Shown: one piece after another, positions 1 to 10,800 of the stretch
How positions within the stretch are numbered: position 1 is the first letter of the stretch
Layout: the number at the start of each line of letters is the position of its first letter
Assembly: GCF_964355755.1 (NCBI RefSeq)
Contig: NC_092676.1
Location: 14,306,288-14,370,287, forward strand
Source: Antedon mediterranea
Taxonomy: Eukaryota > Echinodermata > Crinoidea > Comatulida > Antedonidae
Length of the DNA stretch: 64,000 nucleotides
Direction: 5' to 3'
Position numbers and translations under genes: made by a program
Notes under the pieces: model-generated
The model's input: the letters and a program-made list of their open reading frames with translations, nothing else
Told to the model about the DNA's origin: nothing
The model's database searches: none

Positions 1-1060
1 GATCGTTCGATAGAGTTACCGGTAGTGTGGATCGTGTTCTTACTCTATACTTTCTTACAGTTTTCAAAATAATAGTTTATTGCTTTATTGGCTGGGACTT
101 CCTTTTGTAATCTGAGGATGTGTCCGAATAGCCGCCATCTCGATTCCAAAATGTCCAAAATTATAAGGTTCAGAAATATCAAAATTAGAAAAACAATTTA
201 TTATTATTATTACGATGATGAATGACTTATAATATAATAGAAAATAATAACAAAGCAATATAAAACCCGGTGAATTTCTGTAAATCATATCTGTATACCG
301 ATATTTTTGTATAGGACAATTACTTTCTCTCATTCTAATCATTGAAACGTTGAACAAAAACTTCAAAACATGCATGTAGCAATATAATGCTACCATTACT
401 TAGTAGTAGGCATACATTGATCAAGATACATAAGTTTGGTGTTAAACCACTTAACTGGTGCCGTGATGTTAAAGGTTGGGCAGAATACGTCGTGCCTTTA
501 AAGATTAAAGGAATAGAAAAGTGTCCAAGATGTTATCACTATTCGTTTTGATTTCTAAAGTTGTGAAGATATCAGTATGACTGTGTAAGTGTTACCATTC
601 AGTAAATCAAAAATAAGTTTTATGATGGTTTCTTTTTATTTAAAAATCCTAAATTGACGCATACTCTGTGATTCTTAATATTATTTACAAAGTCCTAATT
701 TTTGCCTCAACAAACGATGGTAGATGTGCCTACTTTTAAACCGTATACTGTAGCTTACACTCTTCTTGTAATTTTCGTTATATTTACTACATATATTTTA
801 AAATCACTTTAATCAGGGAAGAGTGAAATTGTATTTTCACTCTTCCCTGCTTTAATAATCAATATACGTTTTTTGGTTAACCTAACTTTCAAAGCAACAC
901 AAACATAAAAGAAAAACACTGTGTATCCACAAACTCTTTCCAGAGCCATACTTTTGGAGCAAGGGGGACACTGGAGATGTTTCACACGGTTTCCAGCTGG
1001 TGGTCAATTATGTGGAAGATAGCTCTAACAGCTTGTGATGAATGGAAAGAAAGGTGAATG
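1..1060. other. AT-rich intergenic DNA, no gene seen
   Basis: No exon-like coding stretch was found on either strand. The only structured item is a perfect hairpin at 814-849, with arms of about 15 bp (CAGGGAAGAGTGAAA and its complement) and a short loop. It may be a remnant of a small palindromic repeat. Confidence 0.5.
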
Positions 1061-1221
1061 TTTCCAACATTGGAGGATTTTGCTTTCTCCTCATGCAGTT
1101 CTTGATAAATGTCAAGGATCATCGTCCTGTTTCAAGCGTCTCTTTGCGAAAACCACTCGATAAGCGTGATGCCGAGAGACCAGATGTCAGAAGGTGACTT
1201 CTTCAGAATTAAAGCCCAAGG
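1061..1221 (-). pseudogene. Protein kinase domain fragment, broken
   Basis: Reading leftwards from about 1221 on the minus strand gives PWALILKKSPSDIWSLGI, then TLIEWFSQRDA, a TGA stop near 1135, and a further in-frame stretch (NRTMILDIYQELHEEKAKSS). The SDIWSLGITLIEW part fits kinase subdomain IX (D-x-W-S-x-G), which anchors the catalytic loop in Ser/Thr kinases. No upstream catalytic (HRD, DFG) or ATP-binding segments were found nearby and no clear splice sites bound it. I infer a decayed fragment of a kinase gene or processed copy; the subfamily is not recognised. Confidence 0.5.
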
Positions 1222-1229
1222 TGACCTTG

Positions 1230-1510
1230 AAGATTTTAACTTATGAAATCTGATGGAATGTAGATATGAATTCATATAAAAATTAAGTATATCGGATGTT
1301 GTGATGTTATATGGCCAGTTGAAGTTAAAAAATAGTTTTTAAATTTCTTTAATCAAAGTTATACAAATTTCAAAGAGTGCGCACCGCGCTTCTACGTGCC
1401 AAATGTTCTCTAAATTCTAATATTTATTTATTTATTTACAATCTCATTCAACAGCGGGAAACCCGCCACTTACAGAATGGAAATACAAAAAAAAATTGTG
1501 TGCCCGTAAT
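1230..1510 (+). repeat. Fragment of the ~1.5-kb Helitron-like repeat family
   Basis: This stretch (GTAGATATGAATTCAT, then CGGATGTTGTGATGTTATAT and GGCCAGTT, then a GCGC-rich part) is collinear with about 20900-21070 of the large array. It is diverged and lacks the family's hairpin/CTAG terminus. Confidence 0.6.
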
Positions 1511-1660
1511 TTCACCTATGCTACATATAGGCCTAGCTACACCCGACCCAGCAGAGTAGATATTCAACTTCAACTTCTTGTTGGCTATGTAATACTGTAT
1601 TATATAAGATTTGACAACCCCTTAGTCCCCCAGGGAATGATATTATGTTCTACAGAATTG
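1490..1660 (+). repeat. Partial copy of the palindromic repeat seen at 63520-63770
   Basis: The segment containing ACCCGACCCAGCAGA, TATATAAGATTTGACA and GGGAATGATATTA matches one arm of the hairpin repeat near the right end of the window. Only one arm is present here, so this copy cannot fold. Confidence 0.55.
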
Positions 1661-3387
1661 CATTGCAAACATACTTTTCATTAATCATTAGACTCTTTCA
1701 ATCCCCATATTTAAGCAGCTTTTAAAACTTAGTCAAACACTTCCATTCTTTATAGTGAATTACAGGAAAACCCTGTAAACATTACATCAAACGTTAAAAC
1801 GTGTAATTTTATTCTTCATGATTTACTTTGTCATCTAGTTAGATGGTCACATAACTGAAAAAACCTGTATGTTATGTACTAGGCGCCAGTCTATGTACAT
1901 GAAATTGCTGGTAAACCGAATATACTGTATTATGTGGGTTTGGCAAGATATTGATATTATTAAAATGTCCGTATCTGCTGTATGGCCTACCATAATATAT
2001 TTTTTAGTTTCACTAAAACAAAATTCCAGGCAGTGTAATTATTATTTGTCTGAAGATCAAGTCTCAAGTCTACAGAATAACGTGCAACAATGTCAATTAA
2101 ACAATTTATTTCACAGCATTGATTTGAAGTAAATTTTTTAATTGAAAAAAGAAATGTTGTACTAATTTTGGCCTTTAATTTGTTCAGAAATATAATTATG
2201 GAATTATGTGTTCAGAAATAGAAATCACATCCTTAATTACTACCAGCAAAAACAAATTAGGTCGGTTTCATCCACTTTTTGACACAAAATGTTTGTTATA
2301 ATGAATATAAAAATATATATTATGACCATTTTAAGTCAAATGTTATTTTTTTCGAGATAGAAGGAGGTCAGGGTCAAAGGTCAATGAAGCCATTTCTGAC
2401 CACATAATATTGATAAATGTTTCATTAGAATACAAATATTTCAGTTCACTATTGGACAAAAAAGTTCATTAGAATAGATCAAAAATAAATATATAGGTCC
2501 TGATCAATTTGCATTAAACTTTTTCTCTTCAAGATTATTACCGGTAGTTACAGAGATACACGACAAGGTCAAAGGTCACAATGCCAGAAATGGTAGTTGC
2601 AGCCATTTTTGGACAAAAGGTTGTATTAGAGAGTAAATATAAATATATATGTTGTGAATTATTTGACACTAAAATGAAACCTGTAACACCAGCTATTACG
2701 AAGATTATAAGCTATTTGAATATTTTGCCGCAATCTTTTAAAGGCACATAAAGACCCCCACAGGGTTACAGATTGGGAAACAACTTTTTTATGGTTTATT
2801 TTGACCCACTAACGATATTTAGACAAGTTGCCAACTTTCATCACAAATTGCACACTATTTTATGACATCTTTTAACCAGACGCTTTAGTGGTAAATTTAA
2901 CTTGGGTATATTTTTCTTTCCAGAAACAAGTTAAAATTAAATCAAACTTTTTAATCGTCGCTACACGTCAAAACATCATTTATCACCAGAGGGCGGAATG
3001 TACGTATGGCACGCCACAGAACATTTGAACAACAGCAGATCAAACCTCACGCCAGGGCCTTTGAAACATGAAAAAAACATAATTTTATAAAGCATAGAAA
3101 TGGGTTTTATTTTAGGGTATTATTTATTGAGCATTTGTGGGGCTCCATAGACCCAAAAATACTTCAAATTTAGTTAGAAGCATAAAACTTGGTATGGCAA
3201 CTTGTATCAAAATTCGCAACTTTTAAGATTTGAGGCCACTTAAAATTTGACCTTTTATGAAAATAAGGGCAATTTATGCAGAAGTACTTTCTATTCATGT
3301 TTAACAGAAACATATGCATTTAACTCAATAGTTGTTGAAAAATAATAGACCTACTACACGGTATATGACATTTAGTGTCACTCATTA
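1661..3387. repeat. Non-coding AT-rich stretch with diverged repeats carrying AGGTCA half-sites
   Basis: No gene was seen. Two related stretches (about 2340-2460 and 2520-2650) each contain a perfect AGGTCAAAGGTCA-type block, at 2365-2383 and 2566-2578, followed by similar text (GCCATTT..., ...GGACAAAA). These look like diverged tandem copies of one repeat. The motif is a DR1 nuclear-receptor half-site pair; function is not implied. Confidence 0.4.
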
Positions 3388-3690
3388 GAGTGAGTGGCCG
3401 AGCGGTTAAGACAGTGGAACTGTAATTACATAGCAATAACATCGGCAGGGGTTCGAGGCTCACTCGCTCCATGGTTCTGGTGGTATAACGAGTCTTCTCG
3501 GATAAGGACTATAAACCGTAGGTCCAGTGTACACATCTAGCTTGTGTGCACTTTAAAGAACCTAGTACATCTTTCGAGACGAGTAGGGGGTTACCCCGGT
3601 GTATTAGTACATCACAGCCACTGATCACCAACTGGGCCCTCTGGGAGACCAGTCTTTGACTGAAGAGGCTACCCAGTATAAATATATATT
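3388..3690 (+). mobile_element. tRNA-derived SINE, full-length copy
   Basis: The head is tRNA-like. A 7-bp acceptor-type pairing, GAGTGAG (3388-3394) with CTCACTC (3459-3465), encloses an A box TGGCCGAGCGG (3395-3405) and a B box GGTTCGAGGC (3450-3459), which is an internal RNA polymerase III promoter. The body (GGATAAGGACTATAAACCGT...) and a 3' end (GGCTACCCAGTATAAATATA) recur at 6462-6597 and, inverted, at 61990-62165. The anticodon region is degenerate, so this is not a working tRNA gene. The head resembles a Ser/Leu-type tRNA. Confidence 0.75.
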
Positions 3691-3704
3691 TTAATCAATC
3701 AGTA

Positions 3705-3900
3705 TTGTTGTTAATATGTGAAAGAAATAAGATGTTTGACACTAGATTTAATCTATTCTCCAAAAATCCGCGATCATATGAAAACATACCACCAACTAAA
3801 GAAGCCCTGAACAACCTGTTAAACCTTATTTACCTGGTTAAACGATCTACCTATCTTCAAGCTGGTTGTATTTGGGCCAATGTTCTAATCAATTGCCTAA
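3705..3900 (+). pseudogene. Fragment resembling a transposon-associated hypothetical protein
   Basis: The open stretch reads DTRFNLFSKNPRSYENIPPT, then KEALNN, then VKRSTYLQAGCIWANVL. It resembles the 'IPPT..AL..H..RA.YQ.G..WG' segment found in repeated hypothetical proteins of marine invertebrate genomes. The middle carries extra residues and no flanking domains were found. I treat it as a relic; the assignment rests on memory of the family and is weak. Confidence 0.3.
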
Positions 3901-3950
3901 ACAATTTAAACAATAAATGGGTCATATATTCTGTTCTGATTATTCACTAA

Positions 3951-4765
3951 TACAGTAGAGCTCCTCCCACACCACACATATTTTTGTGGGGGATGGGTCC
4001 CCTTATTTCAATTCAAAACACCATGTTTTATACAGTATGTATTTTCTGTAAAATTAATTACGCATGCAATTTCTAGCAATCTGGAGGCGTAGTTTTCTTA
4101 AATTTTTAAAAACAAATATTATTATTGGGTGAATTTACCAAGGTTGGCATTGTAAATCAATTTTAAATCTTTTGTATAGCAACAATTAATCCTATAGATA
4201 GTGCAGAGTTTAACATTGTAAGAATGTAAATCTTATCTTGGCATGTAACTTTGTAAGCTGCAGTGGGTGTAATAAAAGGGAACCTGGTCTACTTGACAAG
4301 GAGCTAATTTGAATCCTGAATCCGGTATCATTAAATGAGTGAATTTTCCAGGTATATTTTCCAAAAGTTCGTCGAAGAAGAAACAATCCCTAAACACAAT
4401 AACACTATTAGTTAACACGAATCATTACAGTAAACATTCTGAAGATAGTCCGGTCCGGTACAGAGATTTTAATTGACTAAAAGAGTTTTTTTACAAAGTC
4501 CCAACCATGGTGAGGCTGAGGTAGTATTGTCTCTCCCACCAAGTCCATCAATCCCAAAACACAGTAACTAAGTTAATGATTAAGGTGTACGATTGTTTTG
4601 GAATTGGTTAGCAAAACTACATTTTGGGGGTGTAGTATTTATCATGTTGTAACAATGGAGAACTTATCAATAGTAGTACATTGACGACCATGACTTAGCT
4701 TCCTTCTACTTTTTCCCTAGACTAGTTTGACACAAACTACAAAAAAGATAATTACAAAATAGAAT
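3951..4765. other. Non-coding DNA downstream of RPL12
   Basis: Nothing coding was seen. A block near 4498-4525 (CCATGGTGAGGCTGAGG) resembles the palindromic block of the tandem repeat at 16617-17230, suggesting a lone relic of that repeat. Confidence 0.4.
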
Positions 4766-4782
4766 TTCATATTAATGCATCT

Positions 4783-4788
4783 TTTATT
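4783..4788 (-). terminator. RPL12: Polyadenylation signal of RPL12
   Basis: AATAAA on the minus strand, about 90 bases past the TAA stop (4878-4880) of the last RPL12 exon. Cleavage would be expected about 15-25 bases further left. It supports the proposed 3' UTR. Confidence 0.75.
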
Positions 4789-4877
4789 TACAAATGAATC
4801 ATTTGGAATTTTCCATTAAAGTGCATTATGGCTAAACCCACTGACTGCTGATGTTAACCAATTCTCCCTGCCATCAG

Positions 4878-7800
4878 TTATTTCTAAAAAAGAAAAGAAA
4901 TTAGTCTTCAAAATTTGTTGGAATTTCTTGGAAATATTTGTTTTAAATAATGAAATTTTAAACAGCAGTAAATTGCAGGTTTATATTTAAATTATAGCAT
5001 GATAATAATTATGCAGAAATTACCTCTGGAATATCAACTTCCCCACTGTTAATGGCTTCAATGATATCATGAGGTGCTTGACCATCAACAGTACAGCCTA
5101 CAGATTGTGCAGTTCCTAGAATTTCTTTCACAGTTCCACTCATTTCCTTGGCCATAGAACGTTCTCTCATGATTCTGGCAATATCAATCACCTGCTCAAG
5201 AGTAATGTTACCACTGTGTTGAACTGTAAACAATCATTAAATTTTAATTTGTAAGTTGTGTCAAACAAGCCTAAAGATATATTTTTCCCCTGAAAAAAAA
5301 GTTGCATAATAGTTGACATTTTTAGTGCAATTTGCCAATCGTTGTGTATAAACATACTGTGAAGCCCAAAATTTTCATGCACTCTTTATTTTCGCAACTT
5401 TTGCAATTGAACAACGATCACGAAAATAAAGGGCATGCGAAAATCGTGAAATGAATAATAAAGTTGTATTGGTTATCCGCACTTGGCGGATAACCCCTTG
5501 TTATTGTCAGGATCTTTTTTTTTTTCTTCTATGATTGTTATTCTTCTTTCTTTCCCAGAATTTTGTTCGCAGCATATCTCTAATTCTGGTCAACATAAGA
5601 TTACATAACTTTATCATAAGATTGACCTGTAGCTGTAGATTTGCAAGAAATTTCGTTATATGATGTTAGAGTCGCGTAGCGATTTTATGAACTTCAATGA
5701 TTGGTCATAGATTATAAACCAAAAATATCATCATAGCATGTTAAGATATGCCCTGCATAAGTATTTGGCATGCCTCACATATCTCGCTGCTTTTCAATTT
5801 GTCGACACTCTTTTCCCACAGTGACAGTAGTAGGTTTTGTAGGCTACTGTACTGCTGTAGTTTAGGTGTTAACTTTGTTTAGACTTTTTATTTTACTATA
5901 ATTAAACATAGGTATTGTAATTGATAACCAGGAGATTGTAAAAGTATTATTTAATAACTTACTGTTCTTCACTTTCTTTCTATCACGTGGTGGTTCTTTA
6001 AGAGCTTTGATGATAAGTGAAGAGGCACTTGGTACAACGCTCACTTTAGCTTGACGATTCTGGATAGTAAGTTGAACTGTAATCTTTAGGCCTTTCCATT
6101 CTTGAGTGGCTTTAGCAATGTCATCACCGACTTTTTTTGGTGACTATAATTTTAAAAAATGAAAATTTGTTTTGACATAACTGAAAAAAAGGGCCATTTC
6201 TGCTGTTAAAACAGTAATTAATCTCGAAAATAGCATTTTCTTAGCTTGCAGTGTTCTCACTATGTTCTTTCATGAATTGATGATATAACCAACATTTTTT
6301 ATTGACACTTGGTAAAAGTTTTATTCATATCAAGGACCAACTTTTTGTGAATTATAATTGGTATGATTTAAACAATGTTACAGGTGCACACACATTTAAA
6401 ATTAAAAAATGTGCAAAATTAATTTCTAACTAGCTACACGACACGATTCATCATTCGTTTGTAGTGAGCGAGCTGTTAAGACAGTGGAACCGTAATTACG
6501 TCGTCATAACACCGGCAAGGGTTCGAGGCTCACTCGGATAAGGACTATAAACCGTAGGTCCAGTTTACACATCTTTCGAGACAAGTAGGGGGGTTTACTT
6601 CACATCATCATGAATTAGACAATTTGCATGTATTTTATTTGAAAAAGATACAAAATATTGTCAATGTTGGATGTTGTGATGTCATCTTGAGACCACTTGG
6701 AGAATCATCTTTTGCGTCATATTTTATCACATTAAAAGAGCGCACATGAAGGGATGTCACCACGGTGGTTGGCGATAGATGGCCCCTTCCACCACTTGGA
6801 ATTTCCGACCACCATTTCCATGACGCCGACCATCACTATATTTATGCATGAAGATCGTAGCCTATTGTTCGGAACTTACTACTACGATACTACGATACGA
6901 TGTATTGTTATTATAATTATCAATGCATTGATCGTAGGGTGGTTCGTAGGGTTAATAAACAACTTTGTCATCGCCTTTAGAAAACGCATGGACAATGCAA
7001 ATTAACAATGTACTGGTTACTAATTAAAATCGGCGCCGCCTAAAAATCCTACCTAAGGCTAGGCCTAGTAGGAGACGACACATTTTGGTGGTAAGCCTAA
7101 TTTAGCTGGACGAGACAATATCGTGCGACGAATCGACATCAGAGTTGAGTCTAGTTTCGGCTTACGCTAAATTATTTAACCCTACCTTGGCTAACTTTCA
7201 CCAAAAATTTTTCAACAAAAAAAATCATTTAACTGAAATACTGACGTTTTTTAAAACTTTGACTTCCTTCCAGTCAAAGTTTTCGATCAAAACATATCTG
7301 ATAATGCAACGCGCTTGTTTGGCTACTCTGTATGCATAATCATAAAACTTCATCGCAATCTGTGTGAAAACACCTTCTCAACCGTGACGAGTTGCAAAAA
7401 CAATCCTAATTAGCATCATGCATACTCGTGATTTTCCAGACTAAATGTAATCAAATTAATTTACCTGTTAATTACGTTAAAATTTTAACACAACACAGGG
7501 CATCATTTAGAAGGAGTGCCTGCGCGACCGCGCTCCTCAACAGGCTTCGAGGAGAGCAATTTATTATCGCGCTCCTTAATTTTCAAAATAGAGCCTAGCT
7601 TTTGACAGTGTTGATTTTTCTGTCAAGAGGCCTAAAAACACGTGGATTTTTAAAAGTTAAAACCAATCTAGGCCTAGGCTAATAATATATAAGCTAAGTT
7701 ATAAAGCTACAAGCCTAATGGCAGTCCCTTGTTTTTAAGGATCGCGAGCGCGATCAACAACCTTCGAAAAAGAGAGCAATTCATCGCGCTCCATCTCACA

Positions 7801-10800
7801 GTGCGAGGTACCAACAAAGGGGATTCCCCTGCCTGCGCGCATTCAAGGGCGAGTTTACTTCATCGCCTCATAGTGCAACCAGTACGGTGTCATAGAAACA
7901 CCTCCTTTACAGGAAAAAAATGTATACACAAAATTAATAAGGGCCAGCCATTTTTAATAAGGGCGACCATCCTTCAACTTCAACATAAATATTTGAGGAG
8001 AGCGATTTAAAATTTTTGCAAGGAGAGCGAATTGCTCTCCTTGGTGATTTGAGGAGAGCGATTTGTTGCTCTCCTGGGTTTTGCATACGTGATGCCTGAC
8101 AACACACAGTAATTAACACTAATATTATACATTTATTATTACTTCACAGTAATTAACTCACATTTTAAATTTGATGAAAACTAGTATTCAAATTTGTTAA
8201 CTAATTCCATGTGTGGTGCATGCCTAGGCTCGCACTGGCCGATCGCCATGTCGCCTTGGGCGAAAACGTTTCCAGATTGGCGAAAAATAAAACGGCTACT
8301 TTAGCCATTTTGGCGATGTCATATGATAAAATAGATAATCAAATAATCATTTTGGCGAAAGCATAAAGTCCAACTAAAAGGTCCATTTCTCGATCTCCAA
8401 GGATTTATTTTGTTCGTTATCACGTTGTTTATTTCGGATTCCGTTTACTTCAAGCTCCATTTTTCGTCAACTTGTTTCGTTGTACCAGGCGTCTCTTTGT
8501 TATTTCAATATGATGGAGATAGCAGAGGTAGACTGCATAGAGAGACAGACGTTACACAACACATGGATGATGAAGTCTACCCAAACTATCACGTGTTGTG
8601 CGCTGCACAAACGACTACGATACAGCCGACGGTCGGCTAATTACCGGGATTGTCTATTTTTCGATAGGGGTGTACTTTTCCGATTAAAAAGAAACATTAT
8701 AGTATCTTCGATGAATGAAATCTTAATCTTATCGAAATCAACAATTTATGCGTTATGCATTTTAGACAATTCCAATTTAATGTAGTTTCATATTTTACTC
8801 GTAATAAACTTCCCTCGTGCGTCAGTAGAGTAAACAAAACAACATGCGGGAAATGGTAGAGTCTAACGGGGATTTAGCTAAACACACACGTGCATTTTTA
8901 CAGCTGAGCGGGGCCGGCCGCCGGCTTCTGTGTTGTTGTGTAAATAAATAATCGGGACCAGGGCATCATTTATAAGGAGCGCCTGCGCGACCGCGCTCCT
9001 CCGCGCTCCTCAACAGGCTTCGAGGAGAGCAATTTATCGCGCTCCTTAATTTTCAAAATAGAGCCTAGCTTTTGACAGTGTTGATTTTTCTGTCAAGAGG
9101 CCTAAAAACACGTGGATTTTTAAAAGTTAAAACCAATCTAGTAGGCCTAGGCTAATAATATATAAGCTAAGTTATAAAGCTACAAGCCTAATGGCAGTCC
9201 CTCGTTTTTAAGGATCGCGAGCGCGATCGCAATCAACAACCTTCGAAAAGGAGAGCAATTCATCGCGCTCCATCTCACAGTGCGAGGTACCAACAAAGGG
9301 GATTCCCCTGCCTGCGCGCATTCAACAAGGGCGAGTTTACTTCATCGCCTCATAGTGCAACCAGTACGGTGTCATAGAAACACCTCCTTTATCCCCTGTT
9401 GGGCAAAAAAATGTGTACAAAAAATTAATAAGGGCCAGCCATTTTTAATAAGGGCGACCATCCTTCAACTTCAACATAAATATTTGAGGAGAGCGATTTA
9501 AAATTTTTGCAAGGAGAGCGAATTGCTCTCCTCGGTGATTTGAGGAGAGCGATTTGTTGCTCTCCTGGGTTTTGCATACGTGATGCCCTGCGGGACGGTA
9601 TAAATTTCTTCGGCGCAGCCTTGAGGGATGGAAAAACGTGTACTCTGTGCTTTGGCCTATATTATCTTAGGTTCAACAACGATACGAGGGAATTTTCCTC
9701 AATATTTTTAGCACACGACTTACCGTCGTACATAATTTTGTAGGCCTAGGCCGGCAGTAGTGCACTTTTGCACCTCTTGAGCATACCCAATTTAAAAACA
9801 TTAACCCGCTGCGCGGCAGTGACGCTGAGTGACCGTGAAGTCTAGGACACAATTTTCGCCTGGTTACGCGATGGAAGCCATCACACAAACATGACCAGCC
9901 AAGCGTAAAAAAACAAAAGTAACATAGCGTTCAGGGGATTTCATAAAACTGTAAAATGTTTCTTATTAAATTGATAACTGTATGAATGCTGTACGATTAA
10001 AAACAATTTGAACAATTGTTTTGATCATATATAAAGCAAATACAAACATTTTTTTTGTAATCATACAGTGATTTAGGGATGGTTCTCCATCTCAATGCCT
10101 TACAAAAACGATCAGGGAACAGTGTATAGACATGTTGACATAGATAAATTGACTAAAATGTTTTTACCATTATATTTCACCAATTTTAAATTTTTGGCTA
10201 AAAACCGATTCATTTGGCTAAATAAAAAATTTGACTTTAGCCATTTTGGCTATAGATAAACTGATTTGACTAAAAAAAATATTTTGACTTTTGACCCCAG
10301 CATGCAGCACAGTACACAATCTGAACATTGGGATTTCCCCTCTTAGCTATCGCTTCGTAGGCTACGCGTAGCATGTTAGCTTGCATAGATTACCACACGA
10401 AACCTACGAAGATGCCACACGTACAAAACGTAGTATATCCATCCAAATGTTGCAGTATTTATTATCTGTACTGTACACAAAATAAATATATTCTTTATTC
10501 TTCAATTTTAATTTCATTTCCACAAAATAGGCCTATTCGCAGTTAACCTTAATTGAACAAAAAACAAAGTTCACGACAGTGGCCAGAGTATCCACACCAT
10601 ACAGAGAAACTATCTTATTAGGTCTCTTAGCCAGGGTAGTAGTACTGTAGGGCTAGGCCTAACTATTCCGATTATGTTGTTATTAGTTGGCCGTCGGAAT
10701 TGTAATATTTTATGCCATTGGGTGTTTGGGAACCTAGACAAACCGGACGGTAGGGATGTACACACACCCCTCTGATAAGAAATTACCATGTGTATATTAA

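Noticed and set aside
814-849. Hairpin as a transcription terminator or pre-miRNA.
   Set aside because: A ~15-bp stem is too short for a pre-miRNA and there is no gene beside it.
3388-3465. Functional tRNA gene.
   Set aside because: Box A, box B and acceptor pairing exist, but the anticodon arm is degenerate and the sequence continues into a repeated SINE body.
5009-5023. RPL12 ending in ...PEVISA by read-through of exon 4.
   Set aside because: A good GTAATT donor and a matching acceptor at 4884 give a 165-residue protein with a 3' UTR and AATAAA, which fits the family better.
7496-9590. LTR retrotransposon, because two ~600-bp direct repeats flank ~860 bp.
   Set aside because: Each copy has its own terminal inverted repeats and its own 6-bp target duplication, so they are two independent insertions.
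7729-9743. Open frames in the two hAT-like copies (similar 73-93-residue peptides).
   Set aside because: The frame is conserved only because the DNA copies are nearly identical; no domain, no splice context, and the frames are cut differently in the two copies.
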